From assembly GCA_936924635.1 (NCBI GenBank), contig CAKZHP010000119.1, forward strand, positions 1 to 55,935: 55,935 nt of DNA, given 5' to 3'. Position numbers and translations under genes: made by a program. The stretch comes from an uncultured Propionibacteriaceae bacterium (GTDB lineage: Bacteria > Actinomycetota > Actinomycetes > Propionibacteriales > Propionibacteriaceae). Below, piece by piece: positions 1-8,223 of the stretch (positions are counted from its first letter, which is position 1; each line of letters starts with the position of its first letter). The notes beneath the pieces were generated by a model. The model made no database searches. It was not told the origin of the DNA and was given only the letters and a program-made list of their open reading frames with translations.

Positions 1-468
1 ACCGAGAGCGCCGCTCGGGTCCGCCGCCTGCGGCGCCGGTCCCTCCCGCCGCTCACCGACCTGCCCGCCGCCATGCGGGAGGCGGACCTCGTGGGTGCCG
101 AGGCCGCCGAACGGGCACTCGTCACGCGCGGCGACGTGCAGCTCCGGGAGCAGGCAGTGGTCGTCGACCTTCGCCGCCACGTGAACATCGCCGCCGGCGA
201 GCGCCGCTCACCGTTCGTCGTCACGCTCACCGAGGCGCGGCCAGACACGCTGCGTGCGCGGTCCCTGGACGACGTGCCTCAGGGCGCGACCCCGGTCATC
301 GTGGTCGACGACCGCTCCCAGGCCGAGTCGGTCACCGGTCACCCGACGGCGGTCGTCGTCCACTGCGGCGTGATCACTGCTGCTCCTGAGGTCGCACGTC
401 TGGTGTGTCTGCTCGGTGACACCCGGCCGAGCGCCAAGGCCGCCGTGCGGCGGATGGTCGCTCCCTAA
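1..468 (+). CDS. C-terminal part of an unrecognised protein (5' truncated)
   Basis: The reading frame is open from the first base of the window and stops at TAA 466-468, so the gene begins upstream. An internal ATG at 73 is only the first Met seen and is probably not the start. The visible 155 residues are Arg-rich at first, then alternate valine-rich strands and charged stretches (VVVDLRRHV, PVIVVDDRSQAE, TAVVVHCGVITAA), suggesting an alpha/beta fold. I do not recognise the family and assign no function. No signal peptide or membrane segment is visible. The next gene starts about 100 bp downstream in the same direction with its own Shine-Dalgarno. Confidence 0.55.
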   Translation, partial: TESAARVRRLRRRSLPPLTDLPAAMREADLVGAEAAERALVTRGDVQLREQAVVVDLRRHVNIAAGERRSPFVVTLTEARPDTLRARSLDDVPQGATPVIVVDDRSQAESVTGHPTAVVVHCGVITAAPEVARLVCLLGDTRPSAKAAVRRMVAP

Positions 469-570
469 CATCAGGCCAACGTCGGGTGAACCCTCCCCGG
501 TCCACCGGTCGCGGCCGGCCCGGAGCCGTACGTTTCGAGCGGCCCATCCCGCCCATCCCCGGAGCTCTCC

Positions 571-3570
571 ATGCCTCTTGTCACGCGCGCGCGGCGTACC
601 GCCTGTCTCGCCGGAGCCACCGCCCTGGCCGCCACCCTCCTCCTGGCCCAGCCGGTGCAGGCGGCCTCCGGCCACGTGGTCATCAACGAGGTCTACGGAG
701 GTGGCGGCAACTCCGGAGCGCCCTACACGCACGACTTCGTCGAGCTGCTGAACCCGGGGCCGACCACGGTCGACCTCGCCGGCTACACGCTCAGCTACTA
801 CTCCGCCTCGGGGAACCTGGGCAACACCTGCACCCTCAGCGGCTCGGTGCCCGCGGGCGGTCACTTCCTGGTCCAGCAGGCCAAGGGCGCGGGCGGTGCC
901 GCCCCGCTGCCCACCCCGGACGCCCTGTGCACCGCTTCGATGAGCGCCACCGCCGGGTCGGTGCAGCTGGCCGGGCCCGACGGAGCCGTGGTCGACCTGG
1001 TGGGCTTCGGTGGTGCCACCAAGGTCGAGGGCACCTCCGCCCCGGCCGCGAGCAACACCACCTCGGTGACGCGCACGAACGGTCGCGACACCGACGACAA
1101 CGCCGCCGACTTCGTCGCCGGCCCGCCGACCCCGCAGAACGCGGGTTCCTCCGGTACGCCCTCGGGCGGCCCGTCCAGCACGCCGACCCCCACCAGCGGC
1201 CCCACCACGACCACCCCGACCAGCGGCCCCACCAGCACGACCACCCCCACCGGCGGTCCGACCGCGACCACCTCGCCCACCGGGCCGACCACCCCGCCCA
1301 CCTCAGCCACGGTGACGATCGCCCAGATCCAGGGGGCCGGCGCGGTCACACCGCTGCTCGGCACCACCGTGACCACCACGGGAGTGGTGACCGCGAGCTA
1401 CCCCACCGGCGGCTTCAACGGCTTCTACCTGCAGACCCCGGGCAGCGGCGGCCGCACCAAGACGGCCGCCGACGCCTCCGACGGCGTCTTCGTCTACACC
1501 GGCTCCGCCCCGACGGTGAAGATCGGTGACTGCTACGACGTCACGGGCACGGCGGCGGAGTACAACGGGCTCACCCAGCTCACCCAGCCGAAGCTCGTCG
1601 CGCGCTCGGGCTGCGCGGCGGTGACGCCCACCCCGCTCACCGCGGTGCCGGTGACCGACGCCGACAAGGAGGCGTACGAGGGCATGCTCGTGCTGCCCCA
1701 GGGCGACTACACGATCAGCAACAACTACCAGCTCAACCAGTACGGCCAGCTGGGTCTGGCCGCGGGCACCGACCCCCTGTGGCAGGCGACCGACCGGGTC
1801 GTCCCGGCCGAGGCGGCCGCGTTCGAGGCCGAGCAGCTGAAGCGGGCGATCACCCTCGACGACGGCTCCAGCTGGGACTACCTGCGCAACCCGGCGGCCC
1901 AGCAGTCGCCGCTGCCGTACCTCTCGCAGGCCACCCCGATGCGTACGGGGTCGCAGGTCCGCTTCACCGCGGGCGTGATCCTCGACTACCGGTTCCAGTG
2001 GAACTACCAGCCCACCGGTCAGGTGGTAGGGGCCAAGGCGGACTTCCTCTCCAGCGAGAACACCCGCCCATCGGCTGCCCCGGCCGTCGGGGGCGACACG
2101 AGGATCGCCTCGATGAACGTGCTCAACTACTTCACCGACCTCGGGCAGGACGAGCCCGGCTGCAAGGCGTACAAGGACATGACCGGCACGCCCGTCGGGT
2201 CCGACGGCTGCCTGGTCCGCGGTGCGTACACACCTGCCGCCCTCGCCGACCAGCAGGCCAAGATCGTGAGCGCGCTGGCGACCCTCGACGCCGACGTGGT
2301 CGGGCTGATGGAGGTCGAGAACTCCGCCCGCTTCAACCACGACCGCGACGCTGCGCTGCGCACGCTGACGGCGGCGCTGAACGCGCGGGCCGGCGCGGAG
2401 GTCTACGCGTACGTGCCGTCGCCGGCCGTGCTGCCGGTCAGCGAGGACGTGATCCGCACGGCCCTGATCTACAAGAAGGAGCGGGTGACCCCGGTCGGCC
2501 CGTCGATCATCCAGGACAGCCCGTCGTTCGCGAACGCTCGCCAGCCGCTGGGGCAGCGCTTCCAGCGCACCGGAGGCCAGAGCTTCGTGGTGCTGGTGAA
2601 CCACTTCAAGTCCAAGGGGTCCGGTGACGACGACGGCACCGGGCAGGGGCTGAGCAACCCCTCGCGCGAGGCACAGGCCAGGGACCTCACGGCCTGGGTG
2701 AGCACCGTCTTCGGCGACGAGGCCGCCTTCCTGGTCGGCGACTTCAACGCGTACTCCAAGGAGACCCCGGCGCAGATCATCGAGGCGGCGGGCTACACCG
2801 ACCTGGTCCGTCGGTTCAACCCCCGATCGACCAGCTACCAGTACAGCGGTCGGCTCGGCTCGCTCGACCACGCGTACACGAACGCCAAGGGGCTCGCGAT
2901 GGTGACCGGCGCCGACGACCTCGACATCAACGGCGACGAGTCGGTCGCGATGCAGTACTCGCGCCGCCGGTACAACACCGTGGACTTCTACGAGCCGACC
3001 ATGGACGCCAGCAGCGACCACGACCCGGTGGTCGTCGGCATGAAGGCGGTCAAGGTCCCGGTCACGCCGGTGGTGTCGAGCTACCAGTCCTGCACGGCGT
3101 TCGGCTTCACGGCCACGCCGTACGAGCCGGGCGACCAGCTGCGCATCGACGGCACCTGGAACGGCCAGGCGCAGCTCACCACGGTGCCCCTCACCGACGC
3201 CGGCTGGTACTCCGGCAGCAAGCCGACCTGGACCCAGGCGACCGCCGTCGTGGTCCGCGGCGGTCAGGCCCTGGAGCAGACCCGGGTGTCGATCACGCAG
3301 AAGCCGGAGTGCCGCCCGACGGTCAAGGCGCGTACGTCGCTGTGGTCGGTCTCCTTCGCCGAGTCCTCGATCCAGCCGGGCGACCAGCTGCGGGTCACCG
3401 GCTTCTGGCACGGCCGGGAGCGCCAGGTGACCGTGCCCTCCACGCAGGCCGGCTGGGCCACCGGCTTCGACCCGACCTGGGGCACCGTGTCCGCGGTCGT
3501 CGTGAGGGACGGGGTCGTGCTGGAGGACAGCCGGGCGACCGTGACGAACTGGTGGTGGGGGCTGCGTTGA
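571..3570 (+). CDS. Secreted ExeM/NucH-family endonuclease with LTD domain
   Basis: A 999-residue exported nuclease, likely degrading extracellular DNA or RNA. Residues 1-32 form a Sec signal peptide ending near VQAAS. About 34-190 resembles a lamin-tail (LTD) domain (INEVYGGGGNSG, FVELLNPG). A Thr/Pro/Ser-rich linker spans about 192-245, followed by an OB-fold-like stretch (248-350). The endonuclease/exonuclease/phosphatase domain covers about 510-825, with MNVLNYF (515), EVEN (581-584), NHFKSKG, GDFN (D724, N726) and SDHDP (D816, H817) matching EEP metal-binding and catalytic motifs. The C-terminus has two copies of an 83-residue-spaced module (GDQLR at about 854 and 937). GGAG at 561-564, 6 nt before the ATG, supports the start. 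It is not obviously in an operon with secY downstream. Family assignment is firm; the C-terminal module is unrecognised. Confidence 0.9.
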   Translation: MPLVTRARRTACLAGATALAATLLLAQPVQAASGHVVINEVYGGGGNSGAPYTHDFVELLNPGPTTVDLAGYTLSYYSASGNLGNTCTLSGSVPAGGHFLVQQAKGAGGAAPLPTPDALCTASMSATAGSVQLAGPDGAVVDLVGFGGATKVEGTSAPAASNTTSVTRTNGRDTDDNAADFVAGPPTPQNAGSSGTPSGGPSSTPTPTSGPTTTTPTSGPTSTTTPTGGPTATTSPTGPTTPPTSATVTIAQIQGAGAVTPLLGTTVTTTGVVTASYPTGGFNGFYLQTPGSGGRTKTAADASDGVFVYTGSAPTVKIGDCYDVTGTAAEYNGLTQLTQPKLVARSGCAAVTPTPLTAVPVTDADKEAYEGMLVLPQGDYTISNNYQLNQYGQLGLAAGTDPLWQATDRVVPAEAAAFEAEQLKRAITLDDGSSWDYLRNPAAQQSPLPYLSQATPMRTGSQVRFTAGVILDYRFQWNYQPTGQVVGAKADFLSSENTRPSAAPAVGGDTRIASMNVLNYFTDLGQDEPGCKAYKDMTGTPVGSDGCLVRGAYTPAALADQQAKIVSALATLDADVVGLMEVENSARFNHDRDAALRTLTAALNARAGAEVYAYVPSPAVLPVSEDVIRTALIYKKERVTPVGPSIIQDSPSFANARQPLGQRFQRTGGQSFVVLVNHFKSKGSGDDDGTGQGLSNPSREAQARDLTAWVSTVFGDEAAFLVGDFNAYSKETPAQIIEAAGYTDLVRRFNPRSTSYQYSGRLGSLDHAYTNAKGLAMVTGADDLDINGDESVAMQYSRRRYNTVDFYEPTMDASSDHDPVVVGMKAVKVPVTPVVSSYQSCTAFGFTATPYEPGDQLRIDGTWNGQAQLTTVPLTDAGWYSGSKPTWTQATAVVVRGGQALEQTRVSITQKPECRPTVKARTSLWSVSFAESSIQPGDQLRVTGFWHGRERQVTVPSTQAGWATGFDPTWGTVSAVVVRDGVVLEDSRATVTNWWWGLR

Positions 3571-3801
3571 TCGGTCGCGCTCCACGCTCCGCAGCCGGGG
3601 CGTCATGACCCCCGTCTTCCCTCGTCGGTCTTCGCGGTAGCTCGTGGCCCGGTGCCAGTCGGGCGTCGCTCGCTCTCCTCAGTCCAGACGGGGGGCGCCC
3701 CGGCTGGAACCGGCGTTGAGCTCGAGGCCTTGTGAGAGATGCGTCTCCGGTGGGTGCTCTGTGCCTTGCCTGTGCCTGTCCTCGCCGGCTCGGATTAGCC
3801 C

Positions 3802-3850
3802 GGTCTCGACGCACCTCGCCCTCGCAGGCTCGGCCGAGGCTTGCTCAACC
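3802..3850 (-). repeat. Dispersed hairpin repeat, copy A
   Basis: Read on the minus strand it starts GGTTGAGCAAG and ends GTCGAGACC, with central loop GAGCCTGCGA. The loop is flanked by an 8-bp stem with one mismatch (3814-3821 against 3832-3839). Other copies share the loop and ends but have different stem bases. See copies B, C and D. Confidence 0.75.
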
Positions 3851-3872
3851 AGCGGACACCTGCGGCCTGCGA

Positions 3873-3965
3873 AGCGCGGAGCGCGACAGACAGCCGGCCC
3901 GGCCGGGGCGCCCGGCGACGCCCCAGGTGACACCGCTACGGAGCGCGGAGCGCGACAGACAGCCG
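3873..3965. repeat. 24-bp direct repeat pair upstream of secY
   Basis: Positions 3873-3896 and 3942-3965 are identical over 24 bases and start 69 bp apart. The unit contains AGCGCGGAGCGCGACAGAC. It is not coding and lies directly next to the dispersed hairpin repeat. Function unknown. Confidence 0.8.
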
Positions 3966-4048
3966 AGCCACCTGGGGTACGCTGTCCCGGTTGCTCGTCT
4001 GTACGTCGCCGCATCGGCGTCGCTGATCAAGTGGGGAGAAGGACTCGG

Positions 4049-5362
4049 ATGCTGTCCGCCTTCGGTAACGCACTCCGGACCCCGGACCTGCGCCGGAAGA
4101 TCCTGTTCACCCTGTTCATCATGGCGCTGTTCCGCCTGGGGTCGACGATCCCGACTCCGAACGTCAACGTGCAGCAGCTGAACGTGTGCCGCACGCAGGC
4201 GGTCGCGGGCGACCAGGCCGGTCTCTACTCGATGATCAACCTGTTCTCCGGTGGGGCGCTGCTCCAGCTGGCGATCTTCGCGCTGGGGATCATGCCGTAC
4301 ATCACGGCGAGCATCATCCTGCAGCTGATGACCGTGGTGGTGCCGCGCCTGGAGACCCTCAAGAAGGAGGGCGCGGCCGGCACCCAGAAGATCACCCAGT
4401 ACACGCGCTACCTCACCCTGGTGCTGGCGATCATCCAGGCCACCGCGTTCACGACGCTCGCCGTCAACGACCAGCTGTTCCAGGGCTGCCCCGGCATCGT
4501 GTACGACAAGACCATCTTCCCGATCGTCGTGATGATCCTCACCATGACCGCCGGCACCGGCGTCATCATGTGGATGGGCGAGCTGATCACCGACCGGGGC
4601 GTCGGCAACGGCATGTCGGTGATGATCTTCACGCAGATCGCCGCCCAGTTCCCCGCCTCGCTGTGGGGGATCAAGGTCGCCCACGAGAGCGACGGCACCA
4701 AGGGCTGGTTCGTGTTCCTGCTCGTGATCGCGGTCGGCCTGCTCGTCATGGCCGGCGTCATCTTCATGGAGCAGGCGCAGCGCCGGATCCCGGTCCAGTA
4801 CGCCAAGCGCATGGTCGGTCGCCGACTGTTCGGTGGCACCACCACGTACATCCCGCTGAAGGTCAACCAGGCCGGCGTCATCCCGGTGATCTTCGCCTCC
4901 TCGATGCTCTACCTGCCGGTCCTGTACGCCCAGTTCGTGCCCACCGGCCGCGGGGCCGCGTGGATCTCGGCGAACTTCGTGCGCGGTGACCACTGGATCT
5001 ACAACGCGGTCTTCTTCGTGCTCATCATCCTGTTCGCCTACTTCTACGTGTCGATCACCTTCAACCCCGAAGAGGTCGCCGACAACATGAAGAAGTACGG
5101 CGGCTTCATCCCGGGCAAGCGGGCCGGCAAGCAGACGGAGCGCTACCTCGGCTACGTGCTGAGCCGTCTCACCGCGCCCGGCGCCCTGTACCTGGCCCTG
5201 ATCTCGATGATCCCGACGCTGGCGATCGTGATGCTGAACGCGAACCAGAACTTCCCCTTCGGTGGCACCTCGCTGCTCATCATCGTCGGCGTCGGCCTCG
5301 ACACCGTGAAGCAGATCGAGAGCCAGCTGCAGCAGCGCAGCTACGAGGGCTTCCTGCGCTGA
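4049..5362 (+). CDS. secY: Preprotein translocase subunit SecY
   Basis: SecY is the central channel of the Sec translocon in the cytoplasmic membrane, working with SecE, SecG and SecA. At 437 residues it has the family's usual size. It starts MLSAFGNALRTPDLRRKI and has about ten hydrophobic segments, a plug-like GGALLQLAIFALGIMPYIT region, and the conserved cytosolic loop GGFIPGKRAGKQTERYL. The frame is open further upstream, but ATG 4049 is preceded by GGAGAAGG (4035-4042) and matches the family N-terminus. adk follows 58 bp downstream. The usual upstream partner rplO is absent; repeat-rich DNA and a nuclease gene precede it instead. Confidence 0.97.
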   Translation: MLSAFGNALRTPDLRRKILFTLFIMALFRLGSTIPTPNVNVQQLNVCRTQAVAGDQAGLYSMINLFSGGALLQLAIFALGIMPYITASIILQLMTVVVPRLETLKKEGAAGTQKITQYTRYLTLVLAIIQATAFTTLAVNDQLFQGCPGIVYDKTIFPIVVMILTMTAGTGVIMWMGELITDRGVGNGMSVMIFTQIAAQFPASLWGIKVAHESDGTKGWFVFLLVIAVGLLVMAGVIFMEQAQRRIPVQYAKRMVGRRLFGGTTTYIPLKVNQAGVIPVIFASSMLYLPVLYAQFVPTGRGAAWISANFVRGDHWIYNAVFFVLIILFAYFYVSITFNPEEVADNMKKYGGFIPGKRAGKQTERYLGYVLSRLTAPGALYLALISMIPTLAIVMLNANQNFPFGGTSLLIIVGVGLDTVKQIESQLQQRSYEGFLR

Positions 5363-5420
5363 CCTTCACGAGCACGAGCCGCCGGCTGGTGCGTACGGAC
5401 CTCGAAGACAAGGACGACGA

Positions 5421-5990
5421 ATGAGGCTCCTGATCATGGGCCCCCCTGGGGCCGGCAAGGGCACGCAGGCGAGCATCCTCGCCGAGCACCTGGGGATCCC
5501 GACCATCTCCACGGGCTCGATCTTCCGCAGCCTGGACACCTCGACGCCGCGTGGACGTGAGATCAAGGCGATCATGGACTCCGGTGAGTACGTGCCGGAC
5601 GAGGTCGTCGACGAGGTCGTCGCCACCCGGCTGCAGCAGCCGGACGCGGCGAAGGGCTGGCTGCTCGACGGCTACCCGCGCACGCTGCCGCAGGTGAAGG
5701 CGCTCGACGAGATGATGGGCGGGGAGCCGCTCGACGGTGTCATCTGCCTCGACGCCGATCTGACCGAGGTCGCCCGGCGCCTGCTGGAGCGGGCTCAGAT
5801 CGAGGGCCGGGCCGATGACACGGCGGAGACCATCCAGCGCCGCCTGGAGGTGTACCAGACGTCGACCGCTCCGCTGCTCGACCACTACCGCGAGGCCGGT
5901 GTGCTGCTCACCGTCGACGGCAACGGCACGGTGCCCGAGGTGACCGAGCACATCCGCGACGCCCTCGACGCGCTGCCCGGCCGCCGGTGA
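5421..5990 (+). CDS. adk: Adenylate kinase
   Basis: Catalyses ATP + AMP = 2 ADP in the cytoplasm. The 189-residue protein has the P-loop GPPGAGKGT at 7-15, an AMP-binding region (STGSIFRSL) and the DGYPRT motif. It is the short form lacking the inserted zinc-binding LID domain, as is usual in Actinomycetota. It lies between secY and map, the normal order. Its stop codon overlaps the GTG start of map (GTGA at 5987-5990), implying translational coupling. Confidence 0.96.
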   Translation: MRLLIMGPPGAGKGTQASILAEHLGIPTISTGSIFRSLDTSTPRGREIKAIMDSGEYVPDEVVDEVVATRLQQPDAAKGWLLDGYPRTLPQVKALDEMMGGEPLDGVICLDADLTEVARRLLERAQIEGRADDTAETIQRRLEVYQTSTAPLLDHYREAGVLLTVDGNGTVPEVTEHIRDALDALPGRR

Positions 5991-6832
5991 TCCGGCGCCG
6001 CCCGCTGCGCATCGAGGTCAAGACCGAGGCCCAGGTACGGGCGATGCGCCGGGCCGGTCTGGTCGTGGCCCGGGCGCTGCGCGAGATGAGCGGAGCGGCC
6101 GTCCCGGGCGCGTCGACCGCGGAGATCGACCAGGTGGCGCGGGCGGTGCTGGCCGAGGAAGGCGCGACGTCGTCGTTCCTCGGGTACGACATCGGCCACG
6201 GCGTCCCGCCCTACCCGGCGACCATCTGCATCTCCGTCAACGACGAGGTGGTCCACGGCATCCCCGGCGACCGGGTGCTCGCCAGCGGCGACCTGGTGTC
6301 CATCGACTTCGGTGCCGTCGTCGACGGGTTCCACGGTGACTCGGCTGTCACGGTCGCGGTGGGGGAGGTCAGCCCGGAGCTGGCGCGGCTCTCCGACGTC
6401 ACCCGTGAGGCGATGTGGGCCGGCATCAGCGCCGTACGCCCCGGCTGCCAGGTGGGGGACATCTCCGCCGCGGTCGAGGGCTCGGTGCGCTCGGCGGGCC
6501 GGTACGGGATCGTGGCGGAGTACACCGGTCACGGCATCGGCTCGGCCATGCACATGCACCCCGACGTGCCGAACCTCGGGCGTGCCCGTCGCGGCCCAAC
6601 GCTGCTGCCTGGGATGGCGGTGGCGATCGAGCCCATCGTGACGCTGGGAAAGCCGGGCACCGACGTGCTCGACGACGACTGGACGGTGGTCACCGACGAC
6701 CACTCGGTCGCCAGCCACTGGGAGCACACCGTCGTCGTGACCGACGGCGGCATCTGGGTCACCACCGCCGAGGACGGCGGGGAGGCCGAGCTCACGGCCC
6801 GCGGGGTCGCGTACGCGCCGCTGGCCGACTGA
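5987..6832 (+). CDS. map: Methionine aminopeptidase type I
   Basis: Removes the N-terminal methionine from nascent proteins. The 281-residue sequence carries all five expected metal ligands: D107 (SIDFG), D118 (FHGD), H182 (GHGIG), E215 (AIEPIV) and E246 (WEHTVV), plus H90 in VVHGIP. The GTG start overlaps the adk stop by GTGA. In most actinobacteria infA follows directly; here the transcript appears to end in two hairpins (6837-6860 and 6910-6945), and infA is about 14 kb away. Confidence 0.96.
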   Translation: MIRRRPLRIEVKTEAQVRAMRRAGLVVARALREMSGAAVPGASTAEIDQVARAVLAEEGATSSFLGYDIGHGVPPYPATICISVNDEVVHGIPGDRVLASGDLVSIDFGAVVDGFHGDSAVTVAVGEVSPELARLSDVTREAMWAGISAVRPGCQVGDISAAVEGSVRSAGRYGIVAEYTGHGIGSAMHMHPDVPNLGRARRGPTLLPGMAVAIEPIVTLGKPGTDVLDDDWTVVTDDHSVASHWEHTVVVTDGGIWVTTAEDGGEAELTARGVAYAPLAD

Positions 6833-6836
6833 AGCG

Positions 6837-6860
6837 CCCGCCCGGCTGCCCCCGGGCGGG
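6837..6860 (+). terminator. Hairpin after map
   Basis: CCCGCCCGG (6837-6845) pairs perfectly with CCGGGCGGG (6852-6860) around a 6-nt loop. It starts 5 nt after the map stop. There is no U-tract, which is common in actinobacterial terminators. Confidence 0.7.
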
Positions 6861-6909
6861 GCCCATAGGGGTAGCGCACGGTGACGACGCGCATCCGCGC
6901 AGCGCCTGT

Positions 6910-6945
6910 CGATCCTCGCAGCCTCCATGCAGGCTGCGAGGATCG
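6910..6945. terminator. Perfect 15-bp hairpin between convergent map and GNAT genes
   Basis: The arms 6910-6924 and 6931-6945 are perfectly complementary over 15 bp with loop CCATGC. Its position between converging genes suggests a bidirectional terminator. Confidence 0.75.
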
Positions 6946-7007
6946 ATCGAGGCTGTGCGGAGGCCGACGGGGACGCGGGCGCTCCCGCTGCTGTCAGCAG
7001 GCCGGCG

Positions 7008-8162
7008 TCAGATCTTCTTCTGCCAGGCCGCGGCGATGCTCTCGCGGCGGTAGCCGAGGGCGGTGTTGATGGCAAGCATGTGGTCGTTCTCGTCGGCGTT
7101 CCAGGTGTGGACGCGCCGCGAGGTGGGCCGCTCCGCGCTGATGAACGCGCAGTTGCGGGCCTTGATGAGCAGCCCCAGACCGTGGCCGCGGTGGCCGGCC
7201 AGCACGATGGTGTTCTCCTGGTGCACCACCTCGGGCTGCGCCTGTGGGCCGAGCAGCTGGGTGAACGCCACCACGGTGTCGCTGGCCACGTGGCGCGCCA
7301 CCGTGGTGAAGACGTCGCGGCCGCGCATCAGGCGCTTGTCCGTCTCGCGCACCTTGGCGGCGTCCCACGTCTCCGGCTGCCAGTCGACCTCCCCCAGGGG
7401 CGTGTCGGTCGACATGCCCTCGTAGAGGCGGGCGATCTGGTCGACGTAGCGCTCGGGGGTCGGCCCGGCGTAGGACACGATCTCGTAGCCCCCCGCCTCG
7501 GCGCGGGACGTGTCGAGCGCCGGACGTAGCACCTCGTCTGGCACTGGCAGCGGCTGCACGCTGTGCCGCTCAGCCTGGGCGAAGGAGTAGCCCCGGGCGA
7601 GGGCGAACGCCACCCCGGCGTCGTCGGTGCGCACCCGGATGTCACCCGTGGGGTCGGCGATCGACCCGTCGGGAGAGTCGGTCAGCGCCCCGGTCACCAT
7701 CGCCCACAGCAGCAGGGTGTCACGGCCCGCGCGGCGGGCCACGTCGAGCAGCCCCTGCTCGAGCGCCGACCCCATCCCCTGGCGCCGGTGGGCCGGGTCG
7801 ACCAGCACGTCGTCGGCGCCCGCCATGTGGGTGTTGTCCAGGGTGTTGAGCAAGACCAGGATGCGGCCGGCCACGCTGCCCGGCTCGATGCCGGCATCAC
7901 CGGTCGAGGGCAGCGCCCGGAAGCCGTACGGCCCCCGCTCGCCGCCCGGGTCCTCACCGAGCACGGCCAGCAGCAGCACCTTGTCCGACAGCCGGCGGTC
8001 GGCGTACCGGGTCGCGTTGAGCGCGGTGTCGGGCGTGACGAGATCGGTGTAGCCCAGCGTCGCGAGGTCCTCGGCGGTCTCGAGACGAACCACCTCGTCC
8101 CAGACCAGGGAAGGGGCAGCCTGAGGGTCTGCGAGGACGACCTCGGCGACGTGGAAGCTCAT
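7008..8162 (-). CDS. Tandem-GNAT acetyltransferase family protein
   Basis: A 384-residue cytoplasmic protein with two GNAT folds. The first has a VDPAHRRQGMGSALEQ acetyl-CoA-binding segment, the second LAGHRGHGLGLLIKARN. Tandem GNAT proteins of this type are common in actinobacteria; the acetyl acceptor cannot be told from sequence. ATG 8162 (MSFHVAEVV) is chosen because a TAGGGT -10 element ends 7 nt before it, giving a leaderless transcript. An in-frame GTG at 8171 overlaps that hexamer and is less likely. The gene converges on map across a strong hairpin. It is not mycothiol synthase as far as I can judge, but a distant relation is possible. Confidence 0.75.
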   Translation of the reverse strand: MSFHVAEVVLADPQAAPSLVWDEVVRLETAEDLATLGYTDLVTPDTALNATRYADRRLSDKVLLLAVLGEDPGGERGPYGFRALPSTGDAGIEPGSVAGRILVLLNTLDNTHMAGADDVLVDPAHRRQGMGSALEQGLLDVARRAGRDTLLLWAMVTGALTDSPDGSIADPTGDIRVRTDDAGVAFALARGYSFAQAERHSVQPLPVPDEVLRPALDTSRAEAGGYEIVSYAGPTPERYVDQIARLYEGMSTDTPLGEVDWQPETWDAAKVRETDKRLMRGRDVFTTVARHVASDTVVAFTQLLGPQAQPEVVHQENTIVLAGHRGHGLGLLIKARNCAFISAERPTSRRVHTWNADENDHMLAINTALGYRRESIAAAWQKKI

Positions 8163-8169
8163 ACCGGCC

Positions 8170-8175
8170 ACCCTA
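8170..8175 (-). promoter_or_regulatory. -10 TAGGGT, leaderless GNAT gene
   Basis: TAGGGT on the minus strand, 7 nt before ATG 8162. Confidence 0.6.
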
Positions 8176-8223
8176 GGGGCGCGGTCGCAGGTCGCAGCAA
8201 CAGGTTTTCTGGGGCACGCACCG

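Larger units (their letters stand above)
3571..4048. other. Repeat-rich intergenic region upstream of secY
   Basis: This 478 bp gap lies where rplO normally precedes secY. I see no convincing gene. It holds one copy of the dispersed hairpin repeat (3802-3850), a 24-bp direct repeat (3873-3896 and 3942-3965, identical), and a 9-bp inverted repeat CCCCAGGTG/CACCTGGGG (3921-3929 and 3969-3977) flanking the second direct-repeat copy. The secY promoter must lie here or further upstream, but I cannot place it with confidence. Confidence 0.7.

Noticed and set aside
1189..1300. Short tandem DNA repeats (ACCAGCGGCCCC-type)
   Set aside because: They encode the Thr/Pro/Ser linker of the nuclease; no need for a DNA-level explanation.
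1303..3606. 767-codon minus-strand ORF opposite the nuclease gene
   Set aside because: It is the antisense shadow of a well-supported gene in GC-rich DNA. Its translation is Arg/Gly/His/Val-rich low complexity with no motifs or RBS.
3845..4993. 382-codon minus-strand ORF opposite secY
   Set aside because: Shadow of secY; the translation is His/Asp/Arg-rich without domain signals.
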